DNA of 64,000 nucleotides from Anodontia alba (lineage: Eukaryota; Mollusca; Bivalvia; Lucinida; Lucinidae): NCBI GenBank assembly GCA_964016985.1, contig OZ024826.1:58170235-58234234 (forward strand), written 5' to 3'. This document shows positions 14,951 to 28,800 of this stretch, in pieces. Positions within the stretch are counted from its first letter, which is position 1, and each line of letters begins with the position of its first letter. A program made the position numbers and the translations under genes. The notes beneath the pieces were generated by a model. That model was not told the DNA's origin. It searched no databases and saw only the letters and a list, made by a program, of their open reading frames with translations.

Positions 14951-16773
14951 CACAGAGCTATGAATAGATAAATAAATAAAACTCAAACTATTCAAATTAA
15001 TTTGCTTTATCTTGGAGAACTGTTTTCTTCGCCATGATGTAACTATAATGTGACGTAGCAAGCTTTTTCCTGGTAGTGTAGTTTATATCTTCTGATCCTT
15101 TGTGATCATTGAGCCCAATTCAGGAATTTTGAAAATACGTATGAGGATCACTGATGGGATCGAAACAACAATATCTGGTCCAGAAAACTTATTGTTATGA
15201 AAATGCCCGTCTTAGTCAGGTTTATCCGTGGTTCGTGTACATGCAGGGATAACGGTAATTGTCGAAATGATCTTTTCTGGAGAGACACACACTTCTATTT
15301 TTGCAAGCCAGCGTAGTTACGTCTCTGTGCCCAAACACATAAGGGGAATGGACACACGTTCTAGGGAGGCAATTCTTTCTAAATCATTTGACCTCTCTTC
15401 TGAAAAGAGATCTATACTTAGACCCCTTTAGGGAAAGTGTTTTGTGTGCATGGAAGCAAACAGGAAGTCATTAAAGTTGTCTCGTAAAAATGCGAAAAAG
15501 AACACATGAACCGAGAGCGCTTAATACCTACTAACCCACTGAAGACTGGAGACCCTTAAACGGGTAACTGGCAAACAGTGCAGACCCAGATCAGATGTCG
15601 CATAATGCGTCTGATCAGGGTCTTCACTGTTTACAAATAGTTCAACATTTTTTTTAGGAATATCCCTGACATACCTAAAATCGAAATAGACTCTTCCAAT
15701 ATATAGTGTGGGAGAGTTTATTCAGTCTTTTATGGGATAAAGAATATTACATAAATGCGGTGGTGGAAGTATGCGAACCATATAAGTTGAAATATAAATA
15801 CATTAGAAGCATCTGTATTCTTTACCCCATTCAGGAAAAAGGCTTTACGCATACTCTACAAAGTATTGACACCTTAGAAACTATCACATTGTGTAGCAAG
15901 ATATTCATTTTCCCCGTTTATAAAAGAAAGATCACATATACATGTACAACATATACAAGTAGCAGGCAAACGTCGTTAGACGAGTACACATACATAAACA
16001 AATGCTAATTACATTAACAAATGCTGATTTCTGAGGCAAATAATTTCCCGTAAAATTCTGCATACATTTTATATCCCGAAAAATAGTATTACGTCACTAG
16101 ATAAAAGCGAAAAACAGAACATTAATCTAAATTAATGGATTCACTTCCATAGGAGGCAACTATGTAAAATTTGTTTATGATTTCCTTTGGAAATGGAATC
16201 TACTCTAAGAGGAAAGAATTTGCTTCCATGGGAAGCAAATTCTTTCCTTTTAGAGTAGACCCCTTTTCATATAGGGCCTGATGTTCATGAAAGGAAACAG
16301 AAAGTCAAAAAAGTTGTCTAGTAGAACATGGCGAACAATCAGCCAAGTGTATGCATTAACCTTAAAGACTTCTGTGCCTTTTCCAGTATTTGAAGAAAAT
16401 TCTATCTTACCATTGCTCCTGGCCTTAACCCTAATGTTATTTGACATTCTTTATTGACAGGTTATATATTCGTCTCGTCAAATATGATGTTTATTGCATA
16501 GGATGTCAGAAAATGCCAACAAAAATATTCTTTAAACAGATTTATGCTATAGTCGATCGTTTTGAATGTGGAGAAAAGAGCTTTTCATTAGCCTTCGACT
16601 CATAAGGGAGTTATAAATTCATATAAAACAGAAGAGGTCATTCAGACTGGTCTGGAAGCAGCCAAGTCCCATCTGAAATTATGTTCAGTGATCAGTTGTG
16701 TTTAGATCTCTGTAATCTATCTATTGCCCTAACTTTTAGGCCTGTTTCTTATGTTCCATTGTCATTGGTTTAT

Positions 16774-16829
<56 letters not shown>

Positions 16830-19800
16830 GCTTACATTTAACCTGTTGGAAAGCAGGTTTGGCGTTGCGAAATTGAAAGTGTTACATGTATATAATCAGA
16901 TTATATTTAATAACCATAACAAATTTCAAAAGGATTATTTGAAACGCTTGTAAAGAGATGTTCCTCTGACGTATGACAGCAATGAGCAATCTTGGATTGA
17001 TAAAGGGTCAGTACACAGAAAGGAGAGACATGTCAAAATGTTTCATAAACGAAATAAACAAATAGAAAGGAAGGAATGATCAGGAATCGATACAGTAACC
17101 TAACACCTTCCGTCCAAGACACCAAAGGGAAAGAAGGACGCAGTTAAAGCAACGGCACGACAAAACACTACAAGCAGAAAGCTAAAAGGACAGTTTCGTT
17201 CCCAACAATGGCCAAACCGCTATCCAAAATAAAAAAAAAATCACCAGGACTTTCATGAAAAGACATACAATGACAGAAATAGTAAACCACAGCAAAATAC
17301 CGCCTTTAAACGGTCAGTGAAAACCCTACTGGGGGCTTAAATCGATTTTACGTGGCAACAACCCTCGCCCTTAGTTCTGCCGTGGTATACATAAGACACT
17401 TGTTCAGTCCGCGTGAAGGGTTTCTAACTCATCAGTGCAACATCTCCGAGAACTTAAAAATCAAACGAATACAGAGATGAAACAACGATAACGATGAGAA
17501 CTCGACAGCAAGAAATAACTGAAATGCTGAAGCAAACGAAAACCAACAGTTGGACATACTACAAGCATAACTTCGTACCAAATAAACTAACTAATATTAA
17601 AAAGAAAGAACTGGATGAACACTATAAGAAGGGATGGGGTTCCAAGGTTTGAAGCAAAATAATTGAATTAACACTCCATGCCGAGCTGTGGCACCAAGAT
17701 ATCAGATATATAAGACCTTTGTAAATTTAGCAAGAAACTTAAACGTACCCAACGAATAAAGCTACTTCTGACCGATTGTCATTGTGAACCAGGAGACACG
17801 GAGATGGCATTTATATTTTATTTGAATGAATATTCTTACTAGAATGGTATATTATGATGTCACAAAAGAAAGCGGTCAAACACGAAGCACGAAATGATGA
17901 GAAACAAAGAAGAAAAAAAAATGATAAAATAAAAATAAGACTGACAAATACATTTACAATAACCAACGTACGAGCAAAAATATTTGCAACAGAAGACCTA
18001 TCTTTAAAGTCATTACGAAAAAATGCCTATTCAAATATACTGAAAATTTTATCACTATCAACTGAAAATTTTCAGATTAAAAATTCTGATATTGTTCATA
18101 TTTCTGCTAAAAACATAGATTGTGGGTACTCGTTAGAACCGCCTCGACGAGGCGGTTCTAACGAGTACCCACAATCTAGTACCCACAATCTATGTTTTTG
18201 ATCAGAAATGAGAAAAATAATATATACCTCTGTGAACCCCAGTTTTACTATATAAATGTGGGGTTCAAGGGTGTCAAAATTATATAGGCATGGTTTCGTG
18301 ATGACAAACTGCTAGAGATTTAGACTAGTTTACCTACCATAAACACTATGAAAATAAAAAATAAGGGGCTCAATGGCCAGCTGAAGCCAGGGAGTAAAAA
18401 AAACACAAGTAGGACCACGATGTGTCATGTCACAGGCATCTATAGTAAAGCGCCAATCTTTTTTTAACAGACTGAGGAAGTAGCCGTGCAATTTAAGAGA
18501 GAAGCAAAATTATCAGACAGGATTTGGTTTAAACCATACGCGCAGTTTACCTCACAACAATCAGGTTGTAACACACATTTTTGTAACGGGTGAAACCCAT
18601 TTTGAATTATTCCGAAAACTTGAGAATGAACTTTTCACTGAAATGGCGTTTTTTTTTTCACTGGAGAAGATATTCTTGGTGGATTTTAGCTGCCTTTGTT
18701 TTGTTTTATATTGGTTTTATATCATATCCGATTTCGTTGGCCCTTTTGCTTCGCGGATCGTGGCAACTGATGTGTGCTAGACGTAGAACGCCCAACCTTC
18801 TGCAGATTAGACACCTCCTGTCTCATGTTTGCGGTTGCTACAATTTGTGCGTCGGGGTGGCTAACGTGTGCATGATGGGAGATCATCCGCATTCTGGGAA
18901 ATCTACGCAATCTTCCACACAATTATTGTATGTTGAGTGTACTCATTAGAATCGCCTCGAAGAGGCGATTCTAATGAGTACATTCAACATACAATTTCAT
19001 AATGAAATAAGAAAGCTTCCTTAAATATTTGTTTTCTTGATCTATCGGAAGAATTTCGTAGGCACTCAAAACGAGTTCGAATTAGACATGGTGAACGAGC
19101 CATCGGTGTTCGAGCTATTAAGATTCGACTGTATTGACCAAAGGCGTAAGCAATATGTTCTTCTGACTATCGACATTTTAGACAATCCATAATTGGTTCG
19201 GTATGATTTATAAGTTAATTGGTTGCACTTTGCTTCTGATTCGTCTGCTTCTCATAACGTTATGAAGCTGAAGTCTGACATTGCGAAGTCATTTAATCGT
19301 ATAAACGGTGCCTTAAATCAAACTTTTATTGATGATCATAAACTCGGGAATGAGGACACAAGCATAAACCATAGAAACAGAAGTCGTCATGCTATATGAT
19401 TTTGGCCTCGTCAAATGAAAAAGTGCCTTCAAACATGCACAAAAATGCGCAGATTCAGATCATCCTGCTCATGCGCAAAGTATCATCCGGGCCTTTGCTC
19501 TCCATTCACACACTCGTAAAGAGCCATCTCATCGGGATCTACACTGTTTGCTATTCTGTTTTTGATTTTGGAATGATGTCTCTATTTGCAACAATGTGCC
19601 TGTCCAAATTCAATGCCGGGAAAGTCCATTTCATTTACTCAGGGTGAAAAGGGTTGATTATTTACTGAGCGGGTGTTGCATGCAGTGTAGTATGCATTTA
19701 GATACATAGCATTGCTAGATGCATTGCACTGCAATATGAAACAAATGTATAAAGGTTGCCCTTGGCAACAAAGAACATATGAAAGAGCGAAATTCAGTCT

Positions 19801-22800
19801 CAGTTTTTTTTTTATCATGTTTAGCGAGGGCGGATCCAGGATTTTTCTGAGGGGATTCAAGTTGATCAAATTACCGTACTTACTGAACCTACACTGTTTG
19901 TCATTAAGTGTGTGAATATATATCAACAACAAGGATCAAGTAATCTGATTGGTTAGAAATTAGAAGTGGGTGGGGCATCTTGATTGATTCAGCAAGACAA
20001 GGATTAAAAGATACAATAGGCGTGTAGACCAAGATCAGACGCCACAGAACGCGGCGTCTGATCAGGGTCTGCACTGTTTGCCACTCATCCAGTATTTTCA
20101 CACACATTCACAGGTAGTAAAATTGACTTGTTGAAGAGAAGTAATAGATAAAAAGTAAGGGGTGTAAATATTTAGGTTAAATACCGTATCCCAAATTTAT
20201 CAAATTTATCCAAAATAACCCACGAATCTAAAATTTTGAGTCAAACGGGGTGAGGTGGGGGTGGGGGTTAATTGGACCCCTCGAAACCCTTCTGAATCCG
20301 CCTCTGTATAGCTAATGTTTTATCTTTGTCTGTATGTTGTTTATATGCATGTCTTTTTTGTGTCTGTCTGTCTGTTGGACTATATATCCGCAAATATATC
20401 TTACGCTTTGTATGAGGGTGCCCTTTTGTCTTCAATCATATGTATGTATACATTTTATATATCCACAAAGGTCCTTGATTTTGGTTAATGACTATACTAG
20501 GAGATTTTGCCGCCATTTCTTCGAAAAGGGAGAGAACCTATGTGACTTTCTGTTTGCTTTCCTGCACACCACTTCCCTTCTGAAAAGGGGTCTTATCTAA
20601 AACGAAAGAATTTGCTCCAGCGGGGTGAAATTTTTTTTTTTCATTTTATAGTAAAACATTTTCAAAAGGGTGGTAAAACTATTTGACAGAGTTACCTCCC
20701 CTGGAACTGTATTCATTTCCCTTAACAAAAATATTAATTTCGATTCCTTTGACTAAGAGCTATTCAAATGTGACATTTTCATCACTAAATATCGGAATAA
20801 GGGGTTTTGTTTATTAACCCTTGTCCTGCTGAATAAATTAAGATGCCACGCCTACTTCCAATTTTCAGGCAATCAGATTACTTGATCCAGTTTGTTGATA
20901 CAAATTCACATAGTTAATGGCAAACAGTGCAGATTCATGTGAAAAAAAAAACAAAACAAAAAAACAAAACAAAAAAAAAAAACAAAACAAACAAACAAAA
21001 AAAAACTGTGAAGTCTGAAAACCCAACTCTGATTTCACTATAGGGAATAAGGAATTATACATAATAAAGCCTTGTTAACGTAATATGAGCACACGACCGC
21101 CTGTCCCTGCTCATGTGTTCAACTTTGAGTTATTTTTATGTAAAATTTCTTTTCTAGCAAGTCTTATAAATTTCCGTGTTGCCATCTATTAAAGTGCAAT
21201 CTGAGAGTGTTTGTTATACCACACTGAATGCTGAGTTTTTTTGTTCACGCTGACTTATATAGACGTGTAATCACAATTTTGTCTTAAATCAAGTTTTATC
21301 GGTATTAATAAGATTGAAACTAAAGCAGTCTGTATGAACATTGTTACCAAACGTCGACAACATTGACGGGTTTGTCATAAATCAGTTAGATAAAGAATAT
21401 TGCATTTTCAGTAACTGAAATACAGGAAATTGTCAATGTTGTAGTTCCGTTGAGATGTATGTGCCGAAACGGCAGGAAACGTACCTTAGAACATGTGCGG
21501 CCAACGAAGACTCAGATCAGCCTGCGCATTCGCGCAGTCTGATCAGTGTCTTCGTTGTCCGCATGAAGAAACAATGCATTCTTGGCTATCCAAAATGAAA
21601 TGCACCTAGTGAAGATTCTGATCAGATTGCGTGAATGCGCAGGCTGATCTGAATCTTCCTGGATGCACATGGTTGATGGTACGTTTTCTGATGTTGTGGG
21701 TAACATAGTTCACTGAGTTTTGTTTCTGAACATATAATAACCAAGAGCAATTATAAATACATGATATCAAGAAGAAGGTACAACAGTGAAAATGCTTCAA
21801 TATAAAAATAAACGAGAAATGATTAAATACAATAACATAATTAAAATATACCCTGAGGAAAAAAAGAGCATACACCTTTTGAATGTCCATATTTGTTTTA
21901 CATTTTTTTTTTATCTGAGAAAGGATACCATTGATTTGTTTTCTCCTGTTTTAAGAACAAAACATCGCATTCTAATAAGATGCAAATATTATATTGATCT
22001 CAGAGAATGATTATTCTAAACACGATGCCACACAATACCTATGAAACAAAAATTCTGGAAAAGTCCTCCAATCTATAGGGACACTTGTTTGAGGAATACT
22101 TTAAAAACGGCAAACAACTTAACCCTAGTCTTGCTGAACCCGGATATACCCTGACTTTGCAAACAGTGTAGATCCAAATCAGTTGGCTTCTTCAGAAGCC
22201 AACTGATCTGGATCTACACTGTTTGCCATTAAGTGTGTGAATATATATTAACAACCAGGATCAAGTAATCTGATTGGTTAGAAATTAGAAGTGGGTGGGG
22301 CATCTTGATTGATTCAGCAAGACAAGGATTAAAAGATACAATAGGCGTGGTGATTTCCTATCACAGGTATTGTCTGTTTATCAAAAAAGTAGAAGTGGTA
22401 CATTTACCTTCATAGACTTGTACAACGTTGTCACTTCGTTTTGTAAACTTTAAACATATGAATGTGGGATCCCTGAAAAATAAAAAAAGGTCAAAACTAC
22501 ATTCGAATGATAAAAGTATCATTAAATTGTCAATAGTATGTATTTGGGCATATAAAGCTGAGAAAACAATACAGATCCTGATCATAACGCTAAATAATGG
22601 CTTCACCAGGGTCTGCAGTTTGATCACTGTCTGCTCTTTCTGCATTCAGCGAACAATTTTGTATGCATCACAATGGGCTTTCTCCAAGTACAGTAACTTA
22701 TCGTGGTGTCCAAATATATATAACAATTATTGTATGTCCATAGAGCAATATTAGTAATTAAGTCACGTTGTCCCTTGATTCTTTCGTTGAAACCAGCGTT

Positions 22801-25800
22801 CTCGGACAATGAAATGACTAACATAAGAGTGTCCCGCTGTTAATGGCATATACTAGTGATTTCTGGCCATAATATGATTCAGACGTTCATAACGTTGAAA
22901 CATTAAAGAAATTTAAGTATTATCAATATGGTTCCCCACTGCATGAGTGAGGAAACGAGAAGATTTTTCGGAAAATAAATGTAACTTTCACTAAGCCAGT
23001 TTTATTACATTATAATGATATAAACTGGAAAATGCATTAAACCATTAAACTGTTGCACGCAGAATGAAACCGCATTTACCCTCAGTATTCGGGCAGGCCC
23101 AAATAAACTGTGTAGATCCATATCTGGGTCTACTCTGGTTGCTACTTATCCTGTGGTTTTAAACAATTAATAGTACAGTGGAACCTCAGTGGTTCGAACA
23201 CCTTTGGGACCATGGAAATTTGTTCGAGACATGGGTAGTTCGAGCCACTGAGGGTTAATCATGGCACCAGTTCAGGAAGCAAATAGCGATAATTTAGGGA
23301 AATCTTTTCGATTTTCTACACAACGATTGTATGTTGAATGTACTCATTAGAATCGCCTCGATGAGGCGATTCTAATGAGTGCACACAACATACAATTCCA
23401 TGATAAAATGAGAAAAAAATCCTTAAATATTTGTTTTCTTGAGCTATTGGAAGAATTTTGTAGGGACTGAAAAATGAGTTCGAATCATCCATGGTAAACG
23501 AGCCATCGGTGTTCGAGCCATTGAGGTTAGACTGTATGTAGTTCGAGCCACTGAGGGTATTCATAACGCCTGGTCAGGAGACAAACGGGAGTAATATATC
23601 GATGTCTTTTCGATCTTCTATTGACTAATGTTATGTTGTGTGTACTCATTAGATTCGCCTCGAAGAGGCGATTCTAATGAATACACACAACATACAATTT
23701 CGTCATAAAATAAGAAAATGTCCCTAAATATTTGTTTTCTAGAGCTATCGGAAGAATTTTGTAGGGACTTAAAAACGAGTTCGAACTAGCCATGTTAAAC
23801 GAGCTATCGGTGTTCGAGCTATTGAGGTTAGACTGTATAATGGCGTTGTTCAAAGTGTAATTCAAGCACGGGTTGAGTGCTCGAAAAACTGTTTAAGTTC
23901 CCACCCCTACAACAGTGTTACTGTTGACCGTTCAGTTATTACTTTTGCATCTGCTATCGTTTAGTTCGTTCTGTTTTCGTTGGTGTCCTGTTCTGTAAAG
24001 ACATTTCATATCATTCTAACCTTATTCGGTGCCTTGTCAGGGCTGTGATCCATGATTGTAGCCTTCCCTGAGGAGGCCCGCATTACGAAAACATGCCTAT
24101 TTAAAAACATAGTGCTGATTTGTGTGACCAGTTGCTGTTTTGTATGGGTTCGTGTGGTCAACCCTTATATCCAATCCTATAGGAGGGTTGTGTTGATTGA
24201 TTTCCTGGGTATGTATCTTCATATTTAATGATTTAAACGTACACACGGTATTTGTTAGTGTTTCATCACATATGTAATATATAAACATTATGACCAATTA
24301 CAATCTTAATGAGGCTCGTGAAAAGCAAGTCCACATTTGCATCACGAAAACATGCCTATATAATTTTGACCTCCTTAAACCTCACTTTATATAGTAAAAC
24401 TGGGGTTTACAGGGGTTTACGTTATTTTGTCTTATTTCTGCTCAAAAACATAGATTGTAGGTACTCGTTAGAACCGCCTCGCCGAGGCGGTTCTAACGAG
24501 TACCCACAATCTATGTTTTGCCTCGCCGAGGCGGTTCTAACGAGTACCCACAATCTATTTTTTGAGTAGAAAAATGAAAAATATCAAGTTTTTTATATGA
24601 AAATTTTCATTTTTGGAGGTAAAATTTTCTTTTTATTTGAATAGGCGTGTTTTCGTAATTTTAACATGATATAAATATCATAAATTATTAAGAAATATGG
24701 ACTATGAAGATTTAAAAAAAAACATGTATAAACAAGAGGACAATGGTGGTCCTCAACGCTCATCTGTGCTAAATTGTAGGTCAAGGAATTTTCAGAAAGT
24801 CGCGATCAAAACTGGACGAGTTATGCTGATGAAAAAATGTAACAGTGGCTTTTTTCATTAATTAAGGGGATGTAACTCTTAAGATCAATAATCCGATTTG
24901 GCCAGTTTTTGAACTCATCCGAAATTTTATCCATGTTCACCCCATCTGCACGTTTCAGAAAGATCGGAGGAGTTATGCTGATGAAATTGGAGGAGTTATG
25001 CTGATGAAAAAGTCAAAACTCTGCTTTTTAGCAACTAAAGGATGTAACGCGAAGATCAATGATCCGATCTGGCCAGTTTTCAAACTCACCTTTCCACCTT
25101 ATCTGCAGGTTTCAAATAGGATTAAGACTGAAGGAGCTATGCTGATGACAAAGTCAAAACTCTGCTTTTTCAGCAACTAAGGGAATGTAACGCGGATAAA
25201 TAATCCGATCTAGCCAGTCTTCAAACTCATCCGAGATTTTATCCATGTCCACCTTATCTGCAAGTTTCAGAAAGATCCGATTAAAACTGAAGTAGTTATA
25301 GTGATGGCAAACAATTTCCTATTATTAGTCTATGGGCCCTTGTGGTGTCCATAGCAACCAAAGTTGTCATTTAATTTCCATGAAAAGCTTATGTCATCAA
25401 TGTCTCACTAGAAGCATGTCTGAGATGAGAAATGATGGCGATCAGCCTGCAGACTGCGGAAATATAACTGACCAAAGGTGCTGACGGATGACCGTGGGAT
25501 GAACGGACGACTGATGGACTACTATCCTGTAAGCTCACCTAGAGCCTTCGGCCCAGGTGAGCTAAAAGCAGACATTCCATATAACTGTGACTTGATACAC
25601 TGGTAGATTTTCTGCCTTGTACGAGGGATTCATTTTTGTAGGGAGCTAATTCTTTCCTTTTAGAGTAGACCCCTTTTCAGAAGGGAGTCAAAACCAATTT
25701 GTCAGAGGTCTGCTTGTAAGCAAACAGGAAAGAGCTCAGGTTCCGATCTGTTTGCGCAGATGCGCAGGCTTATCTGAGCATTCGATGCTCGTATATGATG

Positions 25801-28800
25801 TAATAGGCTTTTACTTGCCTAAGCATCAATTATTGTCATGGGGAAAACCCATTTGGAGTGACGTTATTCTCAAATACATATAAAGTAAAAAAAAAAAGGG
25901 GGGGAGCGATGGCATGTAAAGGACGGGTAAAACATGATATTTATATATGTTTGTATAATTATTATATGTTTCTATTATTATTAGGCATGTTCTGATAATT
26001 ACGTAAGTATTGAATTTCAATCAATATTCAAAAGATACATAAACAGGTGCACTTGCTAAATTATTACTACAGTAATTAATCCATGTCGTTTCAACAGTGC
26101 TTTTCAGACCGCTACTCCATGCCAATTATATCATTGTCCATTCCCGTACAGTTTATTACCTAATTACACCTCCTAGATGTATGGACGCCCATACTTCCGG
26201 CTTACTGCTAGACAATTTCCGGTATTTGCTAGATTGCGTTGGTTTTCTAATTTAGCAATGCAGCACACCTCATATTCAAATGAACCGCAACGTTAGAAAA
26301 CAAATGAGCCGCAACGTCAAGAAACGTACCTTCGGACATATGCGCCCAGCGAAGATTCAGATCAGCCTGCGCATTCGCGCAGGCTGATCAGAATCTTCGC
26401 TGGGCGCGTTTTTGATACTCAAGGATGCAGAGTTTTTTCATGCGGACATCGAAGACTGATCAGATTCCGCTGATAGTCTTCGTTGGGCGCACTTGTCAGA
26501 ATGTACGTTTCCTCACATTGCGGCTCTAAAGCTTGTAAACAAGTTATTCCCTTCTACAGTCTACGAAACTGCAGAACGTAAAAAATGAGGTTGGAATGCC
26601 AATTTCTAATAGAAAGTAACGAAGAAATTTGAATTAGGTTTAGAAACAAGCAATCGAAATATACATATTCCTGAATACTGCAGTTTTCGCTATATGTTAT
26701 AGGTGTGTTCATATCATAGACTTATCATATGCAGGAATTCTCGTTAGTAACGTGATAGAACAGTTATTCTTCGGCTTTTAGTCCTTAGTGCTATGTGTGT
26801 ATGAAACTGTACCAAACGGCTGGTGCAGCTTGAATCTAGTATTCATAAAATGTAAGAACACAACCAGTGCAGCGCTGTGTAGTTTATGTTCAATGGCACA
26901 AATGCAGGGCCCTATTTGTCTTACAAAGAATAAAAATAAATAAATAAATAAGTAAATAAATAAATGAATGTCATCTACTAAATGCCGAGCCTGTCGGACA
27001 CCTTTTTTATTTCGGTCAATTTTCACAAGTTTCTGATGATGACAATGATTAGATTTGAACGCTATTAGGCTCTCAGTGCACGTGGAGGCACGCCGGTGAA
27101 TTTTCCGGCTGGTTTCACTGGACTTCTGGTTGAGCTTTACATAATTATTGCATAAGCGGCCTCTCCTTATCACGGTGCATAAACGAAAAGCCCAATTTTT
27201 GTGTTGAGAATGTATGCCAAGAGTACCGCAAGCTCGATTTCAGGGGGCTGGATACACCTGGTAGATTTCCCATCATTTATACAAGGGAGATAATTTTTGT
27301 GACTTCCTGTTTGCTTTCCTGCATACTAATGTCCTTCTGAAAAGAGGTCTAATCTAAAAGTAAAATATTTGCTCCCGAGGGGAGCAAATTCGTACTTTTT
27401 AGAGAAGACCCCTTTCCAGAGGGGAGGCAAACAATTTTAAATTCGTTACCTCCCCTTTTAAAGCAACCCCTTTTCAGAGGAAGGTAAAACCATTTTAATA
27501 GAGTTATCCCTTTGTATATATATATCCCTTCCACTAAGGGTCGTCAGTTGTGCCACACCTTTAACCACACCTTCCAAATAACGCCTCACCTAGTGTGTAA
27601 TGTGAAAGATTACGCTTGTAAAGAATGAACAGATATTGGACTGTCTGAGAATGATTTCCGATATCAGGCTGTCAATCATGAGCCTCCGGCAGTCAAAATA
27701 ACCTTTACCAGTCTCTGGGCTAATTCAACAGATGACACACTGATGATATCCTTCTTATTTTCCTCATAAAATAAGCTTTGACATTTCATGCAAATTGTCT
27801 CATAGACAATTTGCATGGAATGCCGAAGCCTATTTTCTGGGAAAACTATGAAAAAATATTTCAAAATATCCTCTGCTGAATTTTTTACCCAGCATGCAGA
27901 TTGATAAGCGAACGATACTTGCGTGATAGTTTCCTATTTGTTCACTGGATATAGGGCTCATTTGAATGGTCTCATCCCCGTGAATATTTGGAACGAAACA
28001 TCAAACCCTCTATATAGCAAAATCATGCAAGCTAGCGCTTGTTTATTCTTTAAATATTTACAAGGTCGCCTTCTGTACAAGGTTAATGATAATTTCTACA
28101 GAAGCTATAGATGAGTCAGAATTTCATTCATACACCGTGAAATTAGCCTTGTCGTGAAAAAACCTACTGCGCCTGTGTGCAGTCGTCCTTGTTGGCCCTG
28201 TTTCCTGGCGCTGTCTGCTGAGGATTTCACTATTTGCTACATATAGATATGTTTTCTACAAAGTCTTAGACACCAAGAGAGATTTAATACACAACATCAC
28301 AGATGCGCATGCCTGTAGATCATATAGCCTGCTTTCTGATGACGAGATAGAAATCGTAAGACAATCCAATATTGAGTGGAACAGTTTGCATATTACAACA
28401 TGAGTGTAATCGGTCAGACAATTCGGAATCGCTTTGTCATGATGTCAGTAGAGAGGAGACTAACTAGCTGTCTACGAAATGATTGAAAACCATTGTCTTT
28501 GTATAGAGAGGCAGTAACACTAGATAATTCATGCAGTTAGCTAAATACGCATATCACAACAGCGGAAGAAAACTTGGGTGTTCTTTGTTTCAGTATGTAA
28601 CCTTTTAGATTTTTTTATTTTACTTCAATGCAGCTGGTGTTTAGTGCAGATTATAGTTTTTGTTTTCTTTGGGATCATTAAGCCCATTCTGGTTACTTTG
28701 AAAATCCAATACCGCTGAATCCGGTGCTAGGGTGCGTATACAACCTTACAAACCTCATTGTTGTATATGAAGAGACTTAATAAAACCGAGTCTCCGATTT

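Noticed and set aside
14311..15061. Minus-strand frames with long VCVCVC stretches (also near 31806-32084)
   Set aside because: Translations of (AC)n or (GT)n microsatellites; no flanking coding signal.
15240..15345. Cysteine-containing minus-strand open stretch (around LACKNRSVCLSRKD) as an exon between A and D
   Set aside because: Acceptor and entry phase fit exon A, but no good donor in the required phase exists before the TAA, and it conflicts with the candidate at 16411-16448.
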